A DNA stretch of 64,000 nt from Brevibacillus brevis (lineage in GTDB: Bacteria; Bacillota; Bacilli; Brevibacillales; Brevibacillaceae). The translations under genes and the position numbers were made by a program. Positions 9,362 through 17,476 of this stretch are shown here, piece by piece. The DNA lies in NCBI RefSeq assembly GCF_022026395.1, contig NZ_CP041767.1:483501-547500 (forward strand). The letters are read 5' to 3'. The notes below the pieces were generated by a model. The model searched no databases, was not told the origin of the DNA, and worked only from the letters and a program-made list of their open reading frames with translations. How positions within the stretch are numbered: the stretch's first letter is position 1; every line of letters starts with the position of its first letter.

Positions 9362-9811
9362 TTAGTAGCCAAAATCAAGTGTCTTGCCTGTCTCCGCATA
9401 CGTCTTGATCGACGAGAGCATCATTGGCCAATTGCTGCTGGCACTTGCGTGGGAGGGATGGTCTTTTGTCCATTGATCCTGAATCAGTGTCAGTTTGGTG
9501 CAGCCGCCAACCGGCTCTAAGGTAATGGTGACGCGAGTCTGCAATTCCGCATGATTCTCGTAATAGGCAGGACCAGGATGTTCAGTGAAACTGAAAATGT
9601 GATGAGGTTCAAACTGCAAGATTTTCCCGTATACATGCACCGTGTCGTCACCGTCTTTTCCCGGACCAACGTAGGCCATCTCATCGCCTACTTGAAAAGT
9701 TGAACGGATCGTACAGCCAAAGAAAGTACTCTTTACGCCTTCATCGGAAGTAAGGACATGCCAGACCTGCTCTGGCGTAGCACCAATGTAGAAATCGAAG
9801 CGAAGATCCAT
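9362..9811 (-). CDS. SRPBCC (AHSA1-like) domain protein
   Basis: A 149-residue START/SRPBCC-fold protein. The N-terminal ATPEQVWHVLTSDEGVKSTFFG stretch is in part typical of the AHSA1 branch (shown here split: ATPEQVWHVL, then TSDEGVK). These are small hydrophobic-ligand-binding proteins, and many have unknown function. The start is ATG 9811, with CAGGGGGT about seven bases upstream on the minus strand; a longer frame exists but lacks a ribosome site. It is transcribed divergently from an AraC-type regulator, a pairing that suggests the regulator controls it. Confidence 0.8.
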   Translation of the reverse strand: MDLRFDFYIGATPEQVWHVLTSDEGVKSTFFGCTIRSTFQVGDEMAYVGPGKDGDDTVHVYGKILQFEPHHIFSFTEHPGPAYYENHAELQTRVTITLEPVGGCTKLTLIQDQWTKDHPSHASASSNWPMMLSSIKTYAETGKTLDFGY

Positions 9812-9926
9812 CGTTTTACCCCCTGATTTTTTCATTTGGGAATTGTAATCAAGTTTCCCAACTACTACTCTTACTATAAGAAGAAATCGGTAGTGTGTAT
9901 TGTAAAAACACGACAGGAGGCGCACC

Positions 9927-10730
9927 TTGGAAAATCAGACTGCCAAGTTCCCAAAGGGTGTACTGCATGCCATGATTGGACAGAAAAAATTTTCGCTGGC
10001 CAGATACGAGCCATCTGCTGAAATCAGCTACTTCGTGCAGCATTACTGGGTCGTCCGGTGGGATTTGCGTAAGGAACTTCCTTACTTGCAAACCGTACTG
10101 GCTCATCCCAATGTGAATCTGGTGTTTGAAAAAGGAGCGACTGGTATTTTTGGTGTAGCCCGCACGACTTCCTCGCATCTTTTAGAGGGACAAGGTAAGG
10201 TGTTCGGAGTAAAATTCAGGCCCGGAGGTTTTTATCCGTTTCTGAATGCTCCGATATCAAAGCTGAGCGGAACTTCTACGAGTCTGGAAGCCGTATTTGG
10301 TGTTGCCACCGACCCGCTTGAGAAAGAAGTGCTAAGCCTGCCAGATGATGAGCAAATGAGGAAAAGGGTAGAAGCCTTTCTATTCGAACATTTGCCAAAG
10401 CCTGACCCGAATGTAGCGCGTATCAGTGAAATCGTCAGGATGATCCAGGCAGACCGATCCGTACTCAGGGTCGAGGATGCGGTACAGTTGACCGGTATGA
10501 ACATGAGGACGATGCAGCGCTTGTTTGACCGTTATGTAGGGGTTAGCCCGAAGTCGGTTATCCAACGATACAGATTGCATGAAGCAGCCGAGCAGATTGA
10601 TCAAGGTACGGTCCAGGATTGGCTGGATCTGTCTACCTCTCTAGGCTACTACGATCACTCTCACTTCATTCGAGATTTTCGAGCAATCGTCGGTGTAGCG
10701 CCGAACGAGTATCGACGAGCACAAATTTAA
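9927..10730 (+). CDS. AraC-family transcriptional regulator
   Basis: A 267-residue protein. The N-terminal half (about 10-150) looks like the DUF6597-type sensor domain found on some AraC regulators, with FFGVKFRPGGFYPF-like residues near 90-105. The C-terminal half (about 165-265) is an AraC helix-turn-helix pair with the signature DLSTSLGYYDHSHFIRDFR. The start is TTG 9927 with AGGAGG at 9915-9920, spacing six. It is divergent from the SRPBCC gene, its likely target. No ligand can be inferred. Confidence 0.88.
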   Translation: MENQTAKFPKGVLHAMIGQKKFSLARYEPSAEISYFVQHYWVVRWDLRKELPYLQTVLAHPNVNLVFEKGATGIFGVARTTSSHLLEGQGKVFGVKFRPGGFYPFLNAPISKLSGTSTSLEAVFGVATDPLEKEVLSLPDDEQMRKRVEAFLFEHLPKPDPNVARISEIVRMIQADRSVLRVEDAVQLTGMNMRTMQRLFDRYVGVSPKSVIQRYRLHEAAEQIDQGTVQDWLDLSTSLGYYDHSHFIRDFRAIVGVAPNEYRRAQI

Positions 10731-10738
10731 TCATAGTG

Positions 10739-10773
10739 AACCCCTTCGCCTTCTGGCTGGAGGGGTTGTTTTC
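10739..10773 (+). terminator. Terminator of the AraC-type regulator gene
   Basis: AACCCCT (10739-10745) pairs with AGGGGTT (10761-10767), followed by GTTTTCTT. Confidence 0.8.
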
Positions 10774-10972
10774 TTGCTGCATAATTTTTTATGTACGAGG
10801 CATACTTCATCATGATGAAACTACCATTTTTATTTCCTTTAATAGAATTTGATGTTTCCATAAAACATAATTAATTTTACTTAAAATGTCTTCAATATTA
10901 CTAAAAATGCAGTATATTTGTGGAGTAGCTTTCAAGGAATCTTTACCGATAGAAAAAGAGGGGGTCAACACC

Positions 10973-12598
10973 GTGAAAAAAAGCGTTTTTGCAGCAATGA
11001 GTTCTATTCTGGTTCTGAGTGCGGCGCTGGCAGGCTGTGGCGGCGGCGAGAAAGCAGGCGAGCAAGGTAGCAAACCTGCTGGTGAGCAAACAAGTGGTCC
11101 TAAAGAATTGAGAATGAACATGATGTCCGAGCCACCAACTGCTGACCCTGCATTGGCTGAGGATTCTACTTCCAGTGCGGTTCTGCGTGCAACATTTGAT
11201 GGTCTCACTCGTATTGGCGAAGATGGCAAACCACATCCATCTGTAGCAGAAAAAATTGACGTATCCGAAGATGGCCTTACTTATACATTCACCCTGCGTG
11301 ACAGCAAATGGAGCAATGGAGATCCAGTTACTGCAAAGGATTTTGAATTCGCTTGGAAGCGAGCGCTCAATCCGAAGACAGCATCTAACTACTCCTACCA
11401 ATTGTATTACCTGAAAAATGCAGAAGAATACAACAAGGGTAAAGCAAAAGCTGATGATGTTGGCGTAAAAGCGAAAGACGATAAAACACTCGTCGTAACT
11501 TTGAAGAACCCAACACCATTCTTCTTGGAGCTGACTGCGTTCTATACGTACTACCCAGTTAACCAAAAAGTAGTGGAAGGCAGCGATAAATGGGCAGGCG
11601 AAGCAAAAACTCACGTGGGTAACGGTCCATTCAAAATGGAAACATGGGAACATAAGAGCAAATTGGTTCTCGTGAAGAGCGATACCTACTGGGATAAAGA
11701 CGCTGTAAAACTCGACAAGCTCAACTTCTCCATGGTTGAAGATGCAAATACTGAGCTGTCCATGTTCGACAATGACGATTTGGATTGGTCCGGAGCGCCT
11801 CTGAGCGCACTTCCTACCGATGCGATTCCTGCATTGAAAGAATCCGGTCAAATGCAAACACGCCCGATCGCGGGTACGTACTTGTACAAATTCAATACGG
11901 AAGTTCCGCCGTTCAACAACGCGAAAATCCGTAAGGCGTTTGCTTATGCTATCGATCGTAAATCGATCATCGACAACATCACGCAAGCAAACCAAGAGCC
12001 AGCTATGGGTCTGATCCCGCCAACAATGGCAGTGGCAACAAGCCCTTACTTCAAAGACGGCGATGTAGAAGCAGCGAAAAAATTGCTGGAAGAAGGTATG
12101 AAGGAAGAAGGCATTACCAAAATGCCTACCCTGACTCTTTCCTTCAACACGTCTGAAGGTCACAAGAAAATTGCCGAAGCGATCCAAGACCAATGGAAAA
12201 AAGCACTCGGCGTAGATGTTAAGCTGGAGAACAAGGAATGGAAAGTATTCTTGGAAGATGTGAACCAAGGTAAATTCCAAATCGCACGTTCCAGCTGGAC
12301 TGGTGACTACAACGATCCATACACGTTCTTGGACCTGTTCAAGGACAAAGATGGCGGCAACAACGACACGAAATGGGAAAATCCGAAGTACAAAGAGCTG
12401 CTGAACCAATCTGCTCTGGAAAAGGACCCAGAAAAACGCAAACAAATCCTGGCACAAGCAGAAGCTATTTTCATGGACGAAATGCCAGCAGCTCCAATCT
12501 ACTACTACACACATTCTTATGTGAAAAAAGACAAAGTAAAAGGTGTAGTCCTCGACGGTCTCGGTTTCGCAGACTGGAAATGGGCAGACATTCAATAA
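10973..12598 (+). CDS. OppA-type peptide-binding lipoprotein, paralogue 2
   Basis: A 541-residue SBP family 5 protein. Signal with lipobox ALAGC (Cys22), a short Gly/Lys/Glu-rich linker, then the binding fold with WSNGDPVTAKDFEFAWKR and NGPFKMETWEHKSK. The start is GTG 10973 with GAGGGGG at 10958-10964; the frame is open to 10886 but only this start gives a signal peptide. Close to paralogues 3 and 4, as shown by the shared N-terminus KKSVFAAMSSILVL. It stands alone with its own terminator, so it is a single-gene transcription unit and an orphan receptor. Confidence 0.94.
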   Translation: MKKSVFAAMSSILVLSAALAGCGGGEKAGEQGSKPAGEQTSGPKELRMNMMSEPPTADPALAEDSTSSAVLRATFDGLTRIGEDGKPHPSVAEKIDVSEDGLTYTFTLRDSKWSNGDPVTAKDFEFAWKRALNPKTASNYSYQLYYLKNAEEYNKGKAKADDVGVKAKDDKTLVVTLKNPTPFFLELTAFYTYYPVNQKVVEGSDKWAGEAKTHVGNGPFKMETWEHKSKLVLVKSDTYWDKDAVKLDKLNFSMVEDANTELSMFDNDDLDWSGAPLSALPTDAIPALKESGQMQTRPIAGTYLYKFNTEVPPFNNAKIRKAFAYAIDRKSIIDNITQANQEPAMGLIPPTMAVATSPYFKDGDVEAAKKLLEEGMKEEGITKMPTLTLSFNTSEGHKKIAEAIQDQWKKALGVDVKLENKEWKVFLEDVNQGKFQIARSSWTGDYNDPYTFLDLFKDKDGGNNDTKWENPKYKELLNQSALEKDPEKRKQILAQAEAIFMDEMPAAPIYYYTHSYVKKDKVKGVVLDGLGFADWKWADIQ

Positions 12599-12627
12599 GA
12601 AAAAGCGCATAGCTTGTTGTGATAAAG

Positions 12628-12657
12628 GAAGGGTGCTACGGCACTCTTCTTTTTTTT
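12628..12657 (+). terminator. Terminator of oppA paralogue 2
   Basis: GAAGGGTGC (12628-12636) pairs with GCACTCTTC (12641-12649) around a four-base loop, followed by eight T. Confidence 0.93.
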
Positions 12658-12782
12658 GTAAACCATTTTAAGTGAAAAGAATCGACCAGAGGATTGAAGG
12701 TGATATTAGAAATTATAAAATTATAAATTAAAATACTATTGTCATTTTACTGAATGTGAATAAAATTGGGTGAATGAAAAAA

Positions 12783-12832
12783 GATATCAATAAATGAGGT
12801 TTTAATCCTCACCTCTGAAAAAGCTTGATATC
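12783..12832 (+). other. Nested hairpin in the AT-rich leader of oppA paralogue 3
   Basis: The 423-base gap 12599-13021 holds the terminator above, this structure and otherwise very AT-rich sequence. GATATCAA (12783-12790) pairs with TTGATATC (12825-12832) and encloses TGAGG (12795-12799) / CCTCA (12807-12811). No T run follows directly, so it is not a plain terminator. It could be a regulatory leader or an operator. Function unknown. Confidence 0.4.
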
Positions 12833-13021
12833 ATGCGGTTTTTCTTAGGGATATTGGGGTAGGAATGTTTTGGAAAATTTATTTATCGATCAACATATTT
12901 TACAATTCATTAATTCTCTTTATAAATAAATAAAAATTTATTAAATCATTCTAAAACATATTTAAAAAATATATAAAACCATGTATATTGATAAAAGATT
13001 TAGAAAAGGGGGATTACTTGT

Positions 13022-14671
13022 ATGAAAAAGAATGTTTTCGTGGCAATGAGTTCTATCCTCGTTCTTGGCGCGGCACTCGCAGGATGCGGTGGCGGAAACC
13101 AGGCGGCACCGGCAGATAACAACGCTTCCGGAGCAAAGACAGAAAATTCTGCACCAGCTGGCTCTAAAGTACTGAAACTGAACCTGCACTCCGAGCCACC
13201 AACTGCTGACCCAGGTATCGCGGAAGATACAACTTCCAGCACCATCATCACTGCTACCTTCGAAGGTCTGACTCGCGTTGGTAAAGACGGTAAATACAAT
13301 CCAGCAGCAGCAGAGAGCTACACTGTTTCTGAAGACGGTAAAAAATATACATTCAAAATTCGTGATAACAAATGGAGCAATGGCGATCCAGTATCGGCAA
13401 AAGATTTCGAATATGCTTGGAAACGCGCTCTTAATCCAAAAACAGCTTCCAACTATGCATACCAACTGTACTATGTGAAGGGTGCAGAAGCCTACAACAA
13501 AGGTAAAGGTAAAGTGGAAGACGTTGGCGTAAAAGCAATTGACGATAAAACACTCGAAGTAGAATTGACGAACCCAACTCCATTCTTCCTGGAGCTGGTT
13601 GCATTCAAAACATACTTCCCAGTTAATCCAAAAGTAGTGGAAGGCAACGATAAATGGGCTACCGATGCGAAAACAGTTATTGGTAACGGTCCATTCAAAA
13701 TGGATTCTTGGGAGCACAAGAGCAAGCTCGTTGTTTCCAAAAACGATAACTACTGGGATAAAGACAACGTAAAATTGGACAAAATCGAATTCTCCATGGT
13801 AGAAGATGAGAATACAGAGCTGTCCATGTGGGAAAATGGTGAGTTGCACTGGGCAGGCGCTCCAACTTCTGCGTTGCCAACAGACGCGATCCCGGCTTTG
13901 AAAGAGTCCGGCAAAATGACAACTCAGCCAATCGCGGGTACTTACTTCTATCGTTTCAACACAGAAAAACCACCGTTCAACAATGTGAAAATCCGTAAAG
14001 CGTTTGCTTATGCGATCGATCGTCAAAGCCTGATCGACAATATCCTGCAAGCTGGTCAATTGCCTGCAACAGGCTATGTACCACCAAGCATGGCGCTGAA
14101 CAAAGACGGTTTCTACAAAGATAACGACATCGAAACAGCGAAGAAATTGCTCGAAGAAGGACTGAAAGAAGAGGGTCTCACCAAATTCCCGGCACTTACT
14201 CTTTCCTTCAACACTTCCGAAGGTCACAAAAAGATTGCTGAGGCAATCCAAGACCAATGGAAGAAAAACCTCGGCGTAGACGTGAAGCTTGAGAACAAAG
14301 AGTGGAAGGTTTACCTGGATGATGTACACCAAGGTAAATACCAAGTGGCTCGTGCAGGTTGGTTGGGTGACTTCAACGATCCAATCAACTTCCTGGAAAT
14401 GTTCAAGGAAAAAGACGGCGGAAACAACGATACTCGTTGGGAAAATCCGAAGTACAAAGAACTCCTGAACCAATCCGCTCTGGAGCTAGACCCAGAAAAA
14501 CGTAAAGCAATCCTGGCTCAGGCTGAGCAAATCCTGATGGATGAAATGCCGATTATGCCAATCTACTACTATACTCAATCTTGGGTTAAGGACGACAGAG
14601 TACAAGATGTTATCATCGATGGTCTGGGTGCTGTTGACTACAAGTACGCAGATTTCGTAGAAAAGAAATAA
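13022..14671 (+). CDS. OppA-type peptide-binding lipoprotein, paralogue 3
   Basis: A 549-residue SBP family 5 lipoprotein with lipobox ALAGC (Cys22), an Asn/Ala/Ser-rich linker, and a binding fold carrying WSNGDPVSAKDFEYAWKR. ATG 13022 follows an AAAGGGGG ribosome site. It is very similar to paralogue 4, which follows 134 bases after its stop, so the pair looks like a recent tandem duplication. The gene is preceded by about 180 bases of extreme AT content. Codon use is highly regular, with abundant repeats of preferred codons, which hints at high expression. No transporter partner is encoded nearby. Confidence 0.94.
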   Translation: MKKNVFVAMSSILVLGAALAGCGGGNQAAPADNNASGAKTENSAPAGSKVLKLNLHSEPPTADPGIAEDTTSSTIITATFEGLTRVGKDGKYNPAAAESYTVSEDGKKYTFKIRDNKWSNGDPVSAKDFEYAWKRALNPKTASNYAYQLYYVKGAEAYNKGKGKVEDVGVKAIDDKTLEVELTNPTPFFLELVAFKTYFPVNPKVVEGNDKWATDAKTVIGNGPFKMDSWEHKSKLVVSKNDNYWDKDNVKLDKIEFSMVEDENTELSMWENGELHWAGAPTSALPTDAIPALKESGKMTTQPIAGTYFYRFNTEKPPFNNVKIRKAFAYAIDRQSLIDNILQAGQLPATGYVPPSMALNKDGFYKDNDIETAKKLLEEGLKEEGLTKFPALTLSFNTSEGHKKIAEAIQDQWKKNLGVDVKLENKEWKVYLDDVHQGKYQVARAGWLGDFNDPINFLEMFKEKDGGNNDTRWENPKYKELLNQSALELDPEKRKAILAQAEQILMDEMPIMPIYYYTQSWVKDDRVQDVIIDGLGAVDYKYADFVEKK

Positions 14672-14688
14672 TAGCTGTGCATGTAAAA

Positions 14689-14724
14689 GAAGAAAGGTGC
14701 TTTACTCACCTTTCTTCTTTTTTT
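14689..14724 (+). terminator. Terminator of oppA paralogue 3
   Basis: GAAGAAAGGTG (14689-14699) pairs perfectly with CACCTTTCTTC (14707-14717), followed by seven T. Confidence 0.93.
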
Positions 14725-14805
14725 ATCTATTTAACATCCAAATTTTTACTTTTTATTGTATACTATTTTTGGAAGATTCTATCAGGGGTTATTGGAGGGT
14801 GTATG

Positions 14806-16398
14806 ATGAAGAAGAGTGTTTTTATGGTATTGAGTTCGGTCCTCGTTTTCGGTGGAATGATGACCGGGTACGAAGGTGTTATCCAAGCGGCTGAGCCTAA
14901 GGTATTAAGAATAAATCTGCAATCGGAGCCACCTACAGCAGACCCAGGAATTGCGGAGGATACTACCTCTGGTACGATCATCACAGCTGTATTCGAAGGT
15001 CTGACACGTCTCGGAAAAGACGGAAAGGTGCACCCAGCCGCGGCAGAGAGCTATACCGTTTCAGAGGATGGGAAGACTTATACATTCAAGATTCGTGAAG
15101 CAAAATGGAGCAACGGCGATCCAGTAACGGCACATGACTTCGAATATGCTTGGAAGCGCGCGCTCGATCCAAAGACAGATTCCAGCTACGCCTACCAGTT
15201 GTATTATGTGAAAGGCGCAGAAGCATTCAATAATGGGACCGGCAAAGCGGGAGACGTTGGGGTAAAGGCCATTGACGATAAGACACTAAAAGTGGAACTG
15301 ACAAACCCGACGCCATTTTTCCCGGAGCTGGTTGCTTTCAAAACGTACTTCCCGGTAAACAAGAAGGTAGTCGAAGGCAACAAAAAATGGGCTTACGAGG
15401 CAAAGACTGTTGTTGGCAACGGACCATTCAAAATGGAAAGATGGGAACACAAGAGCAATCTGACTGTCGTAAAGAACGAGAAGTACTGGGATAAAGCCAA
15501 TGTAAAATTGGACAAAATCGAATTCACCATGATAGAGGATGAGAATACGGAATTGTCCTTGTTTGATAACGACGAGCTGGATTGGGCAGGTGCTCCAAAC
15601 TCCTCGCTGCCAACCGACGCACTTCCGATTTTGAGGGAAGCTGGTATATTGAAAACTCAGCCAATCGCCGGTGCCTATTTTTATCGTTTCAATACAGAGC
15701 AAGCACCGTTTACCAACGCAAAAATTCGTAAGGCGTTCGCATATGCCATTAATCGTGAAAGCATCACCTCCGATATCCTGCAAGCTGGTCAAGTGCCGGC
15801 AACAGGCTTTGTGCCACCGAGCACGGCGTTGAACAAAGACGGTTACTTCAAAGATAATGACCTTGAAGTAGCAAAGAAATTACTGGTAGAAGGTATGAAG
15901 GAAGAGGGGATATCCAAACTCCCTCCAATTACACTCATCTACAACACATCCGAAGGTCATAAAAAAATCGCAAAAGAAATACAGGATCAATGGAAGAAAA
16001 ACCTCGGCGTAGATATCGAGCTCGAAAATAAAGAGTGGAAGGTATACTTAGAAGACGTACACCAAGGAAATTATCAAATCGCTCGTGGAGGCTGGTTGGG
16101 TGACTTCAATGATCCCATCAACTTCTTGGAAATGTTCCAGGAAAAAGACGGCGGAAACAACGATACACGTTGGGGAAATCCAAAGTACAAGGAGCTTTTG
16201 AACCAATCCGCTCTGGAGAAAGACCCGGAGAAGCGTAAAGCCATTCTCATGCAGGCTGAGCAAATCCTGATGGATGAAATGCCAATCATGCCAATCTACT
16301 TCTACGTGAACTCTTGGGTGCAGAACGAGAATCTGAAAGATGTCGTGATGGATGGTCTGGGTGCTATCGATTTCAAATATGCGGATATTACTCCATAA
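14806..16398 (+). CDS. OppA-type peptide-binding protein, paralogue 4, lipobox cysteine replaced by tyrosine
   Basis: A 530-residue SBP family 5 protein. The binding fold is intact, with WSNGDPVTAHDFEYAWKR and VVGNGPFKMERWEHKS. The N-terminus KKSVFMVLSSVLVFGGMMTGY aligns residue by residue with paralogues 2 and 3, but residue 22, their lipidated Cys, is Tyr here (TAC at 14869-14871 instead of TGC). The Gly/Asn-rich linker is also missing. A following QAAEP could be a signal peptidase I site, so the protein may be secreted instead of lipid-anchored. Start ATG 14806 with GGAGGG at 14794-14799; ATG 14803 is the alternative. Confidence 0.9.
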   Translation: MKKSVFMVLSSVLVFGGMMTGYEGVIQAAEPKVLRINLQSEPPTADPGIAEDTTSGTIITAVFEGLTRLGKDGKVHPAAAESYTVSEDGKTYTFKIREAKWSNGDPVTAHDFEYAWKRALDPKTDSSYAYQLYYVKGAEAFNNGTGKAGDVGVKAIDDKTLKVELTNPTPFFPELVAFKTYFPVNKKVVEGNKKWAYEAKTVVGNGPFKMERWEHKSNLTVVKNEKYWDKANVKLDKIEFTMIEDENTELSLFDNDELDWAGAPNSSLPTDALPILREAGILKTQPIAGAYFYRFNTEQAPFTNAKIRKAFAYAINRESITSDILQAGQVPATGFVPPSTALNKDGYFKDNDLEVAKKLLVEGMKEEGISKLPPITLIYNTSEGHKKIAKEIQDQWKKNLGVDIELENKEWKVYLEDVHQGNYQIARGGWLGDFNDPINFLEMFQEKDGGNNDTRWGNPKYKELLNQSALEKDPEKRKAILMQAEQILMDEMPIMPIYFYVNSWVQNENLKDVVMDGLGAIDFKYADITP

Positions 16399-16412
16399 TG
16401 TAAACACGGATG

Positions 16413-16444
16413 AGAAGAGGTTTTTTACGACCTCTTCTTTTTTT
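16413..16444 (+). terminator. Terminator of oppA paralogue 4
   Basis: AGAAGAGG (16413-16420) pairs with CCTCTTCT (16431-16438), followed by a T run. Confidence 0.9.
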
Positions 16445-16528
16445 CTGTCTCATGGACAAATGACCAATCCATTACGCCCTTGGCTACATAGAGTAAAAAG
16501 GAACTAACTGCAATTAGGAGGGATATTG

Positions 16529-16786
16529 ATGGATATTGGTTCTTTGCTCAACATTGTTAAATCCATTCCTAAGGAAAAGCTGAGGACAGACGCGGGAATC
16601 AAGGAAGTCATTCGTGAAATGGCCAGAAAGTCAGGGAAAAAATTGACCGAGCAAGAGGTTAACGGGTATGCTGCGCAGTTTCGTCAGATGCAAAAAACAG
16701 AAAATGTCGGGAGTTTGTTGAATAAGCTTTCGAAAAAAGGTGTCACTGCAAAGGATTTGGAAAATATAAAAAAACGTTTTAGATAA
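16529..16786 (+). CDS. Small protein, possibly SpoVIF-like
   Basis: An 85-residue, mostly helical, basic protein starting MDIGSLLNIV. ATG 16529 follows AGGAGGG (16516-16522) with spacing six. The arrangement of two helical blocks (IKEVIREMARKSGKKLTEQE and SLLNKLSKKGVTAKDLE) recalls proteins annotated as stage VI sporulation protein F, but I recognise this only loosely. No signal peptide or membrane segment is seen. A second small gene follows 42 bases downstream, and the two share one terminator, so they probably form an operon. Confidence 0.55.
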   Translation: MDIGSLLNIVKSIPKEKLRTDAGIKEVIREMARKSGKKLTEQEVNGYAAQFRQMQKTENVGSLLNKLSKKGVTAKDLENIKKRFR

Positions 16787-16827
16787 GGGGGTAGAGTGAG
16801 GAGGGAGGTGGGATTATCGTTGAGAAA

Positions 16828-17304
16828 ATGAAAGCGAAAAAGAAGCAGGCTGTCCCCAAGAACCATTTGCTAGAATCGATCAACAAACTTGCGGATGCGC
16901 AACATACAAACAATGCCCAAATGATGAGAGAAATGAGTCAGGTACGACAGGAACTACAGGATATGAAAAATACACTGGGGCGTCTCAAACAGGCACCACC
17001 AAAAGGTACAGGAGAACGGCGAGGTCTGCTGTTTGGAGGACGACGGAATACTGCCCAAGTGGAAGCTGTATCCCCGCCACAAAAGCCTGCCATTTCAATC
17101 GAAGATTTACTGCCGCTTTTACCGTATCTGGGTGACGCTATTCCCCAGTTGAAAAACCCAAAAGTAGCCGACTCCATTAAGGTGCTGTCGAATCCAGCTG
17201 TGATTTCGCTGATCCAGCAATTTCTTGCCAACGGGGGCTTGAACATGATAAAAAAACCTGTTCAAGAAGTAAGTAGGCAAGAGAGAAGGGGATTTTTTCG
17301 ATAA
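16828..17304 (+). CDS. Uncharacterised basic protein
   Basis: A 158-residue protein with no family I recognise. It has a lysine-rich start, a predicted amphipathic or coiled-coil segment (about 10-55), an Arg/Gly-rich patch near residue 60-75, a helix-rich middle (SIEDLLPLLPYLGDAIPQL, about 90-110), and a basic C-terminal tail ending RRGFFR. No signal or membrane helix. The only in-frame ATG is 16828, but the strong GGAGGT motif lies at 16804-16809, much better placed for a non-standard ATT or ATC start at 16813 or 16816. Probably co-transcribed with the small gene upstream. Confidence 0.6.
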   Translation: MKAKKKQAVPKNHLLESINKLADAQHTNNAQMMREMSQVRQELQDMKNTLGRLKQAPPKGTGERRGLLFGGRRNTAQVEAVSPPQKPAISIEDLLPLLPYLGDAIPQLKNPKVADSIKVLSNPAVISLIQQFLANGGLNMIKKPVQEVSRQERRGFFR

Positions 17305-17319
17305 CAATTGATCAGTTGC

Positions 17320-17363
17320 AAAGACTGTCTCGCGGGGCTTGCGGAGGCGGTCTTTTCATTTTG
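17320..17363 (+). terminator. Terminator after the two small genes
   Basis: AAAGACTGTCTC (17320-17331) pairs, with two G-U pairs, with GAGGCGGTCTTT (17344-17355), followed by TCATTTT. Confidence 0.8.
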
Positions 17364-17476
17364 GTACCAAAAGACTATAAACTTTACAGATCATCAAGCG
17401 TCTAATAGAATGGTGAACGTTGCACATTGGCTGACGCCACAATACGAAGAAAACAGACATCACGGAGGAGGTCAGG

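Noticed and set aside
10943..12610. Very long open frame on the minus strand opposite oppA paralogue 2 (a similar one lies opposite paralogue 3)
   Set aside because: The translation is rich in Phe, Cys, Trp and His with no recognisable domain and no ribosome site. It is a by-product of the strong codon bias of the real genes on the plus strand.
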